The notes beneath the pieces are model-generated. The model worked only from the letters and a program-made list of their open reading frames with translations. It did not search any database and was not told the DNA's origin. Below are positions 1 to 12,500 of a stretch of DNA of 64,000 nucleotides, piece by piece. The number at the start of each line of letters is the position of its first letter. Position 1 is the first letter of the stretch. The stretch is from Parapristionchus giblindavisi (Eukaryota > Nematoda > Chromadorea > Rhabditida > Diplogasteridae): positions 1-64,000 of the forward strand of contig CALSFV010000153.1 of the NCBI GenBank assembly GCA_943737045.1, given 5' to 3'. The position numbers were made by a program, and so were the translations under genes.

Positions 1-396
1 GAAAAATAGTCTGCGAATTTTAGCTTCATCGTGTGACGAGAAATAACTAAAAACGCGATTTCAACGCGACTTCGTCTAGTCTCAACGGTGGCTCTAGGCG
101 CAAAATGAACTTGACCATCGTTATAAGCACCTTTGATATGAGAACCCCGATCTCCTAAATTTGATTTTTTCATTGTGCCAGAATTCAATGATTTGAGTTG
201 ATTCTTACGCAAACGGTCTCATATTATGTTTGCATTATTATTAATAATATTTCCATTTATTTTTCTATGTGTTTTGAAAAGGTGAAAAGAATGAGAAGGA
301 GAAAAGAGTACATGAAAGAGCTCTGGTTTTGATTTGATATTATGAGACGACATTTTGAAAATTATTTTCTTAAATCTTCCATAGGTGGGCTTACAC

Positions 397-464
397 GAAT
401 AAATCGGGACAAATGATGCTGACAAGAGCTTCATGGTTCTCTGGCATAATCGCAACTTTGTATA
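397..464 (-). CDS. possible further exon of the ZYG-11-family gene
   Basis: A stretch follows an acceptor-like TTGACAG (465-471) and ends at a GTGTAAG donor. It lies just downstream, on the minus strand, of the last secure exon of the ZYG-11-like gene. Read after phase 0 it begins YTKLRLCQ, which is not family-like. A different frame gives PENHEALVSIICPDLF, which looks more like the ZYG-11 ARM region but would need another donor in the preceding exon. The exon call is therefore weak. Confidence 0.25.
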
Positions 465-587
465 CTGTCAATAGAATCTGAAAATTCGTGCTAAAATACA
501 AAAATAATTATGAAAATAAGGAAAATGAAAGAAATTGAAGGAATAATAATTTAAACATGTACGCAACTATTACGGTAAATAACTTAC

Positions 588-3500
588 GAGTTCATCCGAT
601 GGGTGGACGATCGGCCCATCACGTACCATTCTGAACAGAAGTTCAAGGCCCTGGTTCCGAACAAATTGGAAAGACGATTCAGCCGATAAATCTACAATAG
701 ACATGCAGGAATTTAAATATAACAAGTTTCTTTTCCAAAACATTATATATGATTTAAATGAGAAGTCCCGCATAACCCTGGCGCGCAACTTTAGGGAATA
801 TAAATTTCCAAATTACTTGCAGTAAGATCTGATTTTGAGTCTTTCAAAATATTAAAGCACGGCCAAAATGTGTTACTAAGTGAATTGCAAAAAAAAATCA
901 AATGCACTGTCCTATATGTAGAATAACTTTAGCTATCTTTACATCTTCACACTTTGTTCGCGAAAATATTTGATGAACTCCGCCTTTAAAGAAGGGGAGC
1001 TAGGATATTTGTAGATTGTACTATTATCATAAAGAATGTTTAATATCTTAGCCGTCTTTAATATCAATATTTAATTTGAGTTGCCGAACCGAAATCGTGT
1101 AAAGCAACGGAGCGCCATCACTATTATATTGATTTCATCACTTAATTATTCATGATTTTTGATGGATAAACAAACAAATAAACAAAGAAATAAATATAAA
1201 TGGAAAATTACTTAGCAGATCGCAGATCGGATCGAGGAAATAAGAAGATCTACATTGATCGTAGTGATAAAATGCTTGATTGATTATCAAGATCATAAGC
1301 CTTTCATCAGTTAGGTACGATAAGGCTTTGGGTTTGATTCTCAGGATGTGTCCAACTTGATTAAGGATAGAATGCAAGCTGAATACAATCTTGATTATTA
1401 TATGGGCGATCGTTTCGGCAACGGATCATACATCGTTTGGGAGATGGCCTATAGCAACAAAAGGTGTGTCATTGTTGTTAGCAGGAGTGTACGGTATTGG
1501 GCTATCGCTACCATCAATAATCGCGACCTTTTTCAGTCTACCCATGATTCTCAAACATGACCCCGGGTTGACAATGACCGAAGTCGAAAAATTCATGATG
1601 CCGGAGACCAAATACTATTTGCAATTATATCAAAAGCGAGTCAACTTTTATGTTTCTCAATACCGTAACCCGAACTACTCGTAAAGGACGCACCGGGATT
1701 TGCCGTGAGCTACGCCACAATACTATAGGGTAGGATGGTTCCGGTTACGGTATCAAGTAAAATAAAAGATGGCTCACTGTTGATATAATAGCAAACGTAT
1801 TTCGGCCATCATGAATTTTTCAATTTCGGTCATTCTCAACCATGAACCCCGTGTCATGGATCGACTCTAAAAATCAGTTCGCGATTACTGATGGCAATTT
1901 TTCAGCTTTTGTGGCTATAGGCCATCCTCCAAACGATTTATGATCCGTTGCCGAGACGATCGCCCCCCCCCCCTGATTATATTCTTTGAAATGAAGAGAA
2001 AGTATATATATTGCTAGTGTCGCGAACAGTCTTCCTTTTGCCGCGCTACCCGGACAGCCCGCGTTGGTCTCCTGACTTTTGCTTTGGCCCTTCGCTTACG
2101 AAATGCGAAGAGAATAGGAGAAGACGAATAAGCCATTCACTATGTGCATTTCAAGAGAATAAATTACGCCGAGAACAAACAAGCCCTAATATGGACAACA
2201 GATTTTTCAACTTTCCTTTCTTGTTATTTCTTTATTTATTTCATCAAATTACATTTCTAATAAGTAACTCATAGGGGAAACAGGTGAGGGAATTACACGC
2301 ACAAAAGGAAGACTGCGGGATGCGGGATAATACAGGTAAAGTGACTTACAGCTCGACATTTTTATGCTCCAGTGTATGATTCAAAAGAATGGAACATAAT
2401 CGATCTATGTCAAATGAGCAGTGTTCCCGAAGATTGGTTGCCAGCAGTAAGCAACTCTAAATTAATATAATAGATTTTATATAGGACAGAGTTTTTGATT
2501 TTTTTTGCAATTCTTGTCAAGCAAAAAAAAATGGCAGAATAATTCTTCACTTTGTTTGCGGTGTTCATCGCACACAAAAGACCGGGAAGAGAAAAAAGTC
2601 GAGAACATAGTGAAAATGATTTTTGCCATTTTTTTTGCTTGACAAGAATTGCAGAAATTTTCAAATACTGTCCTATATGTTGATGGAAAGCCATGAGAGA
2701 ATTATCATTAATCGAATTAATAAAATATCAATTACTTTTTCCAGTATACTTATTATTCCTCGGCCTTCAGCAATGTTCAGACAGCGTTCAAAGCATAAGT
2801 AGAACGGTTTAACACTCTCCAGCAGACTGAGCTGTTTATTCCTGTGAGATTATAGATCATTAATGTGACACAAACTTGAAATTCTCCGCTCTGGCCACAC
2901 TCTTTCGCTTTATTTGTCTACGAGAGATGCGGAGAGTAATAATTTATCGGTGTATTTTAAGCAAATTGCCAATGACCTCTTCAAATAACTAAATTAAAGA
3001 AGGGGACCCGTGAGTTGGCATGACTGACTCCCGCCACGATAAGCATGTTGGCTATTGTTTATATTATATGGTAATTGGCGTAAGGGATAATGAGAAAATA
3101 CGACGCGAGCTACATTCATTTGAAGTTGACAATAAAAAATTGCATAGATATGCAAAATTCACCAAACAAAATTTGAAAAAGTTGTTTTCGCACATAGTTA
3201 AGGCATATTTAACAATTATCATTAAAAACGGAGGCCAAAAATTTTTTCCTGTCGAAAGGTTTCATAAACTTTTACAAGAGATCCGTGTTGAAGTCACATC
3301 CTGAGTTAATTTGAGTTTCGGCTTCGGCAACACTCTCTAAGAAGGCGAGAGAGCATTGTCAGAGAGTATAGTTTCAAATTAGCTCGGGGTGAACCTTTAA
3401 AGTAAGCTTCAAGACAGTGACGTATTTTTTGAACGTATTTCGTATTTCTTAAAAGGCGTTCTCGCTAAGACCGCAAGCAAAGTGGCACAGTTGGTGAAAA

Positions 3501-6500
3501 TCGTTTCTGTGCGCTCAAACTTGACAGATGGAGTGCCTAGGGTGGGATACACTTCAGCCAAAAAATTGGACTCCAGATGTGATCTTTGATCTTTGATCTC
3601 GCGAAAAATAAAGTTGAGATTTTCCTATCTTGTTATATACCATTCGAAAGAGCGCAAAAAGTTATGCTAGAATGTAAATTTTCGTTTTTTCTCCTATAAC
3701 AAATCACAGTCCTACTCAATTTTTCTCTCTCTTACCCTCTTTCAAACGTGAACATCGATTGGTTGAGCTTGTCCGAATCTGGAACCGTACTAATGGTTTG
3801 CCCCCAAATGAGGCTTGTTCGCAGGCATGCATGGCTTAATCTTTTATCTGAGCATATCACCGCTGGCAGGATCAACCAGGTAACTGTCATACGACACAGT
3901 CGTACATTTGCATGCCCCGATGTAGTGTTTCTAAACAATCCTAAAGGAATCCTAAAGGAGAAAGGGCGTGTGACGGACACATAAACAAACAAACAGACGT
4001 GACCTTTCATTTTATAGAATAAAGTAACTCTCTCGAGCTATTCAGCGATCGTGACTTTATAGTAGAATCAAGAACTCGTCATTTGCATACTTTATCAGCT
4101 AAATATGTCAAGAAAACCACTTTCTTAAGGTCATACACATTGGCAAAAGCCTTGGGCAGCATTGGAAAGCCAGCGAAAAATCAGCAAAAAAACATTGTCC
4201 TGGGGTGGGGTTCGAACCCACCCTAGGAAAATGAGCAAGATCGGGCGATAGCGTTGGCTTAAAAGTGATATTCCGACAAAATCGATTTTTCTCAATTAAT
4301 TTTTATTAAATTCTACATGAAATTTGCTACAAGATAGCGTCAGTGGAATTCCCCCGAGATTATTGTAAAGTGTTGATTTATTTTTTTAAAGATTGAAAAC
4401 GTCCAAAAAATTGGTTTTTCGCTCATTACGGGAGCTATACTAGACCTAGAACTCTGCAAATTTACATTCTAGCATAACTTTTTGCGCTCTTTCGAATGGT
4501 ATATAACAAGATAGGAAAATCTCAACTTTATTTTTCGCGAGATCAAAGATCAAAGATCACATTTGGAGTCCAATTTTTTGGCTGAAGTGTATCCCACCCC
4601 TAGGCACTCCATCTGTCAAGTTTGAGCGCATAGAAACGATTTTCACCAACTGTGCCACCTTCCATCCCGTTCACTGCATTCTTACCGAGAACGCCTTTTA
4701 AAAGTAGAGTTTCAGTTTTGAAATACCAGAGTAGATAGGAGCTTACGAATTCAACAATTTGATGAAATACATGGCATTGTTTAAGACAAGATGATCACGA
4801 GGTTGCCTCATTACATCCAGGCATGCTTCAACGCAGGCATTCACTTTCGATGGATCAATAGGTTCACATTCATTAAACTGTAATTATTAGTATTATTATT
4901 TTTAGTATTATTGTTGTTTTTATTATTATTGTTATTATTATGATTATTGTTATTATTATTAATATTATTGTTAATAATTACCGCCATGAGACGGAAAATT
5001 GTTTCGCCAATTTCATCATCATATCTGTTTTGCTTAATGTAGTAATTCAGAGTACTCAAGGAGGTTGAAGCACTCCGATAATTACAAATCTGAACACTCT
5101 CCTTTATCCAAGGATATAAGGAAAAATCATGCCAGTCGAGCTGCGTTCCTAAAAGCCAGATTGGAATTTGGAGAAAAATGATAAACAAACACGCGAAACG
5201 ATGGAGAGTAAAAGTCAGAGTCAGAGTCACTAACCTATGAGGCACACGGTCTGCATCCTGTCGTGTCTTTCCATAATGATCTTCATATGCTCAACATCAA
5301 TCGAACTCTGCTCTATATCTACATCAGAAATGTCGATACATGCGAGTTTAGGCCATGGCGAAGCTTTTTTCTTGAGTATTCTCTCACAAATTATTGATGT
5401 TAAATTGATCCTGAAAGCACAATCATCTCTTCTGCATTTCGAATGTCTGCGCTAGACACGTAGTCTGAAAACGTCACTCAACAATAGGATGAGAACCGAT
5501 GAATGATCACCGAGTGGATGAGAACTATTTGAGAGACAAGCGCTAGTGAATAGAGGTGATATGACATTTCGGAAAAAATTGGGAAAATAGTAAATGGGAG
5601 AAATCCAAATGAAAAAAAAACACTCTTTGGGAAAGCCAATTTCGGAAAAGGGTATTTCGGAAAGTTTTGTTTCGGAAATTCGGTTCCTGAAACACATTTC
5701 AGAAATTGTTTTTCGGAAATTCGGTTCCGGAAAAGGAGACATCGGAAGGCACTTTCCTGGTTTTTTGGCCCGGGGAGAATTTGCATTAATCATTCACCAC
5801 TCGCCATTTCTTAATTAGTTTCTATTTCTCCATTGAGCTGTCTAAATGCGATGTAAAATGTGTAAATACCGACCCTGCCTTTACGGAATGAGAAGCCAAA
5901 ATGAAGAATTGCTCTCTCTAATTTCGCACTCTCTAGTTCAAATCCTAATAAAATTTAATATAATTACAAATATCTATAAAAGCCGTCTTCCTCCTTCTTC
6001 GTTTCAGTCCAGTGCTCTCCCATTTCGAGGAGAGGGCGGGGAGCACGGGCCCCCATTGGACTGCCCTCCCTAAAATGGGAGGGCATGCCTTCCCCTATCA
6101 GGGGAGCAGTTCTGCAAATGCAGAACTTATGTAAATTACCACGGGCCAAAAAACAGGAAAGTTCCCATCGGAAAAATTTCCTTGCGCAAAACGCTTGTCG
6201 AAATTCAAATTAAATCAAATCAAATCATATATTCCTGTGTAAGAAAGGTACGGAGATGGAAACCTATTGCCGAATTTACTCTATTTTCAAAAAGCGCGCC
6301 CTTCTCTGCAATGGCCTGATAGTTCATTCATGTTTAATGCGATCAATAAGCTAAATCAGCATAAAATAAATCGTGTACTGAATGTAGAATAACTTTTGCT
6401 ACCTTTCTGTCTTCAGAGTTTGTTCACGAAAATATTCGTGGGACACCACCTTTAAATTACCTGTCGGCCTTTCGGTTTGATTGATCTAGTAAACGTGGTT

Positions 6501-9500
6501 TATGTTAATTTGCTTAATGCATGATCGAAGTTAGGCAAAAAATATGTAATATCAGCAAAAGGAAAAAAATTAAAATGTAAAATATTTTTAAAAAAAAGGG
6601 TCATGAATCTATTTTACTATAAAACTATCCGGAGTCAAACAATATATTTTTACATGGCAGCACTCAGACAGACAAATTAATCGATACTTATTTTATTTAT
6701 TTTTATTTTATTACATATTTTTGAGAAATTTATTTGTGGAGAAAACCTCGAGGGAACATCAGAGAACACTTACTTTGTTACTTAGCAATATATACTAATT
6801 ACTCTCGCTCGCATTGTTTTCAGATAGCCCTCGGAACGTAAAACCGAGGGTAACCGAGGGTACTATCTGAGAAAACTCATCAAATGATTTTTTTGGTATT
6901 GACTAAAAAGAATTTGCCTGTTTTATGTATGATAATTACAGGCTCCACGGCCGAAGTGCACTGGCACTTGGAAATTCCTTCTAATTGAAAATACAGGAGG
7001 TGTGTTTGGTGTGGATTCGCGACGTTTACTAATAGCTATTATTTTGATTCCAATCGATTCGGAAGTGGACGTAATCGAATCTTTCGCAAATTCTTAGAAA
7101 CTCTTGTCAACGATCAGTCGGGATGTGCTCAACACTACAGCTGAACACGTGTGTTTTTGCTCTAGGAAAATTTTCTACGAAAAGTATCCTTTTCCGGAGA
7201 AAAATTCCGAAATACACTTTTCCATAATCGAAATAAACTATCCGCAATGATCCTTTTCCGGAATTGACTTTCTTGAAAAAAACTTTCTGAGATGTCCTTC
7301 TCCGAGATCGGTTTTCCCAGTGGCTACTTGTCCAGTTGGATTTTCCGAAATGTCCTTTTCAGAAAAAATCGTTTCCCAAACGGTATTTCCACAATATTTC
7401 GAGATGCTTATCGCCAGAATAGACAAGTGTGCAAATAGTTCTCATTCATCGGTTCTCATCCGACCTAATGCCCTAAAAACATTAGCATACCCATAGTTGG
7501 TGGCCTTTCCAACATCAAGGACTCTAAGATCCTTTAGACTGGCTAAAGTGTCTGTTAACTCTTCCACATTCATGCTTAATTTAAGTTCATAAAGTCCAAG
7601 CTTCATCAATTGCTTGGATTGAATGAGACAAGATATATTAAAAAGTAGAGGGCATGAAGAGACGTCGAGCTGGAGAAGTTGAGGAAGTCCCTGAAGAAAA
7701 TTTGAAATTTTCGACATTTAAGAGAGAGAAACCTTTGTCAAATAGTGTAACCTAATCAACAGCCCCGAAATCTTTTCGAGATATTGTGTTTTCGAATTAT
7801 AGATTTTTCAAAGCATTTACTATAGTATTTACTACTGTCATCGTGTTGCATCTTTGTTTAAAACGCGTTCTCCATAAGGGCGGAGGGGTATGGCACAATG
7901 TTTCAAAATGATCCTAGGCGACTCATATTTGATGGTTGGAGTCCCTAGGGGACGTATACACTTCAGTCAAAAAATTTACCCAAATTATCGATTTTTGATC
8001 TACAAAAGTCGAAAAATCAAAGTGTGATTTCCATGGCATGTTATATACCATTCGATAGAGGATCAAAAGTTATATAAGAATGCCAAGTTTCATAAGTTTT
8101 CATCTCTCCGTTTTCGAGATAATTCCGATTATCCGATTTTGGACTTGATTTTTTTTGTTTTGATCTCATGGCTTACTATGTTAACCTTATTTCCCATTCC
8201 TGGATCTTTGATATGTTATGTAAAAATGGATGGGCTATCCGAATATCACACTCATTTGAACATCCTGCATGACAGTCATAGTGATATCTTGTAAAATCTA
8301 ACGTCCATTTTAACGCCCAAACGCCGACGCAGGTTCGAATCCGGGTTTAGGCTTGGATTTTTGCAAATTTGTTTTCGGCTCAAATGTTATTTTAAATTAT
8401 TTTTATGTGTTTTAGCGTGTGTTCACTGGTTCATTGTACGAAATAACCATAATTATTTTCAAAAAATTGCGAATAACGCATTGTAACGCTTCGTAGTGTT
8501 TACAAAACGAAAGCGAAGAATGTGTATCAATGCCATTACCCATTATCTCTCTTGTGTCAGTTATCTATTGGAATGCGAAAAAAATCCAGATGGTTCAAGG
8601 ATGTTCAAAACTGAAAAGAGACTCACTGCACGACAAATAAATTCATACTACAGGGTGCGGCAGAATTATGGAAACACGATCTTTGATCTCCCCTGACCAC
8701 ATGTTTTGAGTAAACATGTTCAACATATAATATTTTATCAACAACTATCATATCAACAACAATCTGTGTTAACTTCTCAATTCTGCTTCCTTTCGCGTCA
8801 ATAACTAGCTTCAAACCAGGGCCTTGCCAAAAAATTTTTTCGACCAAAAAATTTTTTGTTTGGGTCTAACAAAAAAAATTTCTCACCAAACAAAAAAAAA
8901 CCAAAAACAAAAAAACAAAAAAAAAACAATAAAATTATTTTTTCCCACTTTTCCGAGAAAATTTTAACTTTATCTCGTGTTGGTCTTCCTTCAAATAACA
9001 AATACTCTTAATTGAGAGTAAAAATTCTAAAAATTAACAACTAAATCAAAGATAGAAGCTAAATTCGCTATTGATTCGTTGTCGGCAGAATTTTATTGAT
9101 TGGTCAAAGAAAGGAAATCTGGAAATTGTGGTGCGCTATTATCATGAAGATCGTGGGACCAATTATGTGACATTCTGTTCTCTATTAGATTCGAGAGTCG
9201 AAAGCGTAGCTCAGTTGTTAGTAGTCAGCGCTTGTAGCCGTGCCACGCATTTTTTTTACATTTCTCTATATATTCATCTTTAAAATTCGAAAAGGCGCGT
9301 TGTCCCTTGCATTCCCTTGGTGCAAAAACGAACATTCAGCTCGGATTACGGTATTCCGGGGCATCAATAATTTTCCAGAAAATTAGTTTTATATTTATTG
9401 AGATATCTATAGTCCTGGCGGTCAGTTTGATCACGAAAAAACTTAGGGCCCCCTTCTTTAAAACTGTTTCGTAATATTACAGTTCCCAAAATTATCTTAA

Positions 9501-12500
9501 AAAGTAAAATATAACCAACAAAACTGATCACAAACTAACTTTTCAAGCAAATCTGTGTTTATTTTCTATATCCGTATTTTTTTGCAGAAAAACCAAACAA
9601 AAAAATACCAAACAAAAAATTCTCAAAAACCCAAAAAAAACCCAAACTACAAAAAAAAACCAAACAAAAAATCACAGCCCTGCTTCAAACGGTATTGGTG
9701 AAAACGACGGTGGCGGAATGGTATTTTAGGTCGATTCTTTCCCGTTCCCGGAGAACGGCCTTCTTGAGCGACTCCAGATTCGAGTTGGGACGAGCACAGG
9801 TATTGCTCTCAAGAACGGTTCACACAAAATGGTCGAGGGGGTTGAGATATGAGAATAGGAGGCCATTTCGAAGAGCCGGTGAAGGAGTGAAAGCAGGGTC
9901 TTGAGCCTGACATTCACAGTTTTTGCCTTGTGAGCCGGTGCCGAATCTTTCTTTAAGCTCCAATGCATGTTTCCAAAGTTGCGCGTGGCCCAGGGTCCAG
10001 ACACTTCATTTGGATCTCTTCCAGGTTGTTATCCTAGTTCAACTTGGCTCCAGGATCAACGAAAACCCGGAGATTCCAGCCCATGGCATAGATTTCAGTC
10101 CAAACCATGATGTTCCGAGGAAGAGAGCCTCGATTCAACTCTCATCCGCTTCTTAGGAGTCCTCTATTAATATCCTATCATTTCGGGGGTTGTACACTTG
10201 TTCCACTGTGAGCAACGTCTCCTCAGAGAAAGCGTCACCTTGCGTTCCGCCGACGCAGTGCAAGCCAGACGGACAGGCATCTATTCAAGGGCGTGTCATT
10301 GCACTGTATGAAAAGCAATCACCACCAAATTCAGATACGAGATGCTCATAATAGTCAACTTCATGAAATTATTTCGAGAGCGCCGGGGAAACGCACAAAA
10401 TGATCAAAAACCACTGCTAAATGCAGGGGGTCGTGTTTCCATAATTCTGCCGCACCCTGTACAGTCGTATCAAGGCTGCTAGAGCAACCGCAGCAGTCAA
10501 CGTCGAAAGCAGAAGAAAGCAGCTTGGAACAAGAGCCAGACGATCAGCCGAACATATGGTGGAACTAAATTATGATGAAGAGTGGAAGAAAATATTGAAT
10601 GAAATGGATGACAACGAGACTGGCGATTATGATGACGAAGAGTTGATCACAGATGATGATATTATTGTAATGTCCATCAGAAACAATATGGATGAAATCT
10701 TTAATACTCAAGAGGATATCGAAGTAATGGAAGGATAATGTGAAAGTCATGAATGTGATTAATTTCTGCAGATTAACTATGTTTTGCATAAACCAGATGT
10801 CAATTGATACTTTTGTTTGCGGCATATATAAGTTGAAAGTTTTAAAAAAATTTCTGAAAATGTTTTTGGTTATTTCGTACAACGAACCAGTGAAAAGACG
10901 TTAAAACACTTTAAAAAATAATTTAAAATAACATTTGAGCCGAAAACAAATTTGCAAAAATCCAAGCCTGGACCCGGATTCGAACCTGCGTCGGCGTTTG
11001 GGTGTTAAAATGGACGTTAGATTTTACAAGATATCACTATGGCTGTCATGCAGGATGTTCAAATTAGTGTGATATTCGGATAGCCCATCCATTTTTACAT
11101 AACATATTAAAGATCCAGGAATATAAGGTTAACATAGTAAGCCATGAGATCAAAACAAAAAAAACAAGTCCAAAATCGGAAAATCGGAATTTTCTCGAAC
11201 ACGGAGAGATGAAAACTTATGAAACTTGGTATTCTTATATAACTTTTGATCCTCTATGGAACGGTATATAACATGCCATGGAAATCACACTTTGATTTTT
11301 CGACTTTTGTAGATCAAAAATCGATAATTTGGGTCAATTTTTTGACTGAAGTGTATACGTCCCCTAGGGACTCCTACCATCAAATATGAGTCGCCTAGGA
11401 TGATTTTGAAACATTGTGCCATGCTCCCGCCGACGCGACTCCGCTGTAAGGGAGAATGCGTTTTAAGAGACCGGATCTGTAAGACTCGACCATTTCGGCC
11501 AGATTCCAGACATCGCGCCAAGAATGTTGATTCAGGCCACTCCACTTTATGGGTGTAGGGTACCTTGGGCCCTGATTACAAAATGGCACCCAAAGTGACC
11601 CTAGCAGTGGAAAGTGGCGTACCAGGTGGGCGCCAAGTTGGAAAAATCGATTTTCATATTTTTTCAATCAAACAAGCTAGAGTCCAAATTTCGTCGGCAT
11701 TGTGTTAGGCATGCCCAATGTGCACATAAACACTATTGAGATTGGTTTTAAGCAATTCCTAGGCTGATTTTTTACTCGAATTTTCGGGTTTCTCGATTTC
11801 TCGGCATCTCAATTTCAATTCCGCAAAAGTTCTCTAGTATATCCATGGAGCCCAACTACTAGTGCATGTACCCCTGCAAGGTGGAAATCGATCTTGGATT
11901 GCGCGTGTCGGAAAAAATCGGCTCCAACTCGACTCAGAATCGTTATCTCATGATTTTTGTATTTTCAAAACGATTAGTGCGGAATTGTGGTCTACTCAAA
12001 GTTTAGAGTTGAGACGAGTAAATGACACAAGAAGCCCATCACTTGGATTAAAGATGGAGACCCACGAGTTTTTTCGTAATAAGACTGTTCGGATAGTATT
12101 ATAGAGATTCATCACACGAATCGAAAGGCATATCTGATATTGATTCCCGATATGTTTAAAGCTCACTATGCGCATTGAAAGTATAACTTCCAAGGCATGT
12201 AGAGAGTGCTCATCGAATTTGCATACTTTCTCTCTCATTTTCTCATTATCCCTTACGCCAATTACCATATAATATAAACAATAGCCAGCATGCTTATCGT
12301 GGCGGGAGTCAGTCATGCCAACTCATGGGTCCCCTTCTTTAATTTGAAAATTTCGATTTTCACGACCTGTTTTGTTTGAAATGTTTTCATTTATGTGGCT
12401 TATTGTGAAGTACTTATGATGTGAATAATATTCAGCCAATGCTCAATGGCGGATCTCTCCTTTCAACCATTTTTTTCGAAAATTTTCGTTCTGAATGCTT

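Larger units (their letters stand above)
3453..4697. mobile_element. TTAA-flanked long-inverted-repeat element carrying an rRNA fragment and a tRNA-like module
   Basis: TTAA sits at 3449-3452 and 4698-4701. The ends are AAGGCGTTCTCG and its mirror. Arms of about 210 bases (3480-3690 and 4440-4670) are inverted copies, including ATTTTCCTATCTTGTTATAT. The interior holds the 18S fragment (3765-3883) and a B-box-like GGGTTCGAACCCC (4204-4216 region, minus). The terminal CGTTCTC motif is shared with the 3.6-kb element at 7862-11462, so the two are related. It lies in intron 7 of the ZYG-11-like gene. Confidence 0.75.
8651..10459. mobile_element. Tc1/mariner (maT-like) element, TA-flanked
   Basis: The terminal inverted repeat CAGGGTGCGGCAGAATTATG (8651) is mirrored at 10459 over about 29 bases. 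TA lies on both sides (8649-8650, 10460-10461). It holds a decayed transposase on the minus strand and is itself interrupted by the hAT-type element 8817-9682. Its TA-flanked ends inside an open frame make the insertion site exact. Confidence 0.85.
8496..10738 (+). pseudogene. small ORF of the 3.6-kb TTAA element, split by a maT insertion
   Basis: The open frame 8520 (ATG; GTG at 8496 also possible) to 8650 resumes in the same frame at 10462 and ends at the stop 10736-10738. Removing the 8651-10459 insertion and one TA copy gives one continuous frame of about 135-145 codons. The N-terminal part is basic (KRKRR; RRKQLGTRARR). The C-terminal part is strongly acidic (EMDDNETGDYDDEELITDDD). No family is recognised. 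A continuous frame across a transposon scar suggests it was coding before the insertion. A role in mobility is only a guess from position. Confidence 0.55.
7862..11462. mobile_element. 3.6-kb TTAA-flanked long-inverted-repeat element with tRNA-like modules and its own short ORF
   Basis: TTAA lies at 7858-7861 and 11463-11466. The ends are AACGCGTTCTCC and GGGAGAATGCGTT. Arms of about 570 bases (to ~8450 and from ~10866) mirror each other with a few per cent mismatch. Each arm carries a B-box-like GGTTCGAATCC (8332-8342; inverted at 10976-10986). The unique centre encodes a small protein (separate entry) split by a Tc1/mariner insertion. TTAA duplication is a piggyBac-superfamily trait, but the termini are not the usual CCC, so the superfamily is open. 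It lies in intron 3 of the ZYG-11-like gene. Confidence 0.75.

Noticed and set aside
1391..1684. 97-codon protein
   Set aside because: Lies in a foldback element and is mirrored antisense on the other arm.
3748..3984. 78-codon plus-strand protein
   Set aside because: The frame runs antisense through the 18S rRNA fragment and adjoining spacer.
5452..5793. 113-codon frame rich in Phe/Pro/Glu repeats
   Set aside because: Created by the TTTCGGAAA repeat cluster inside an intron.
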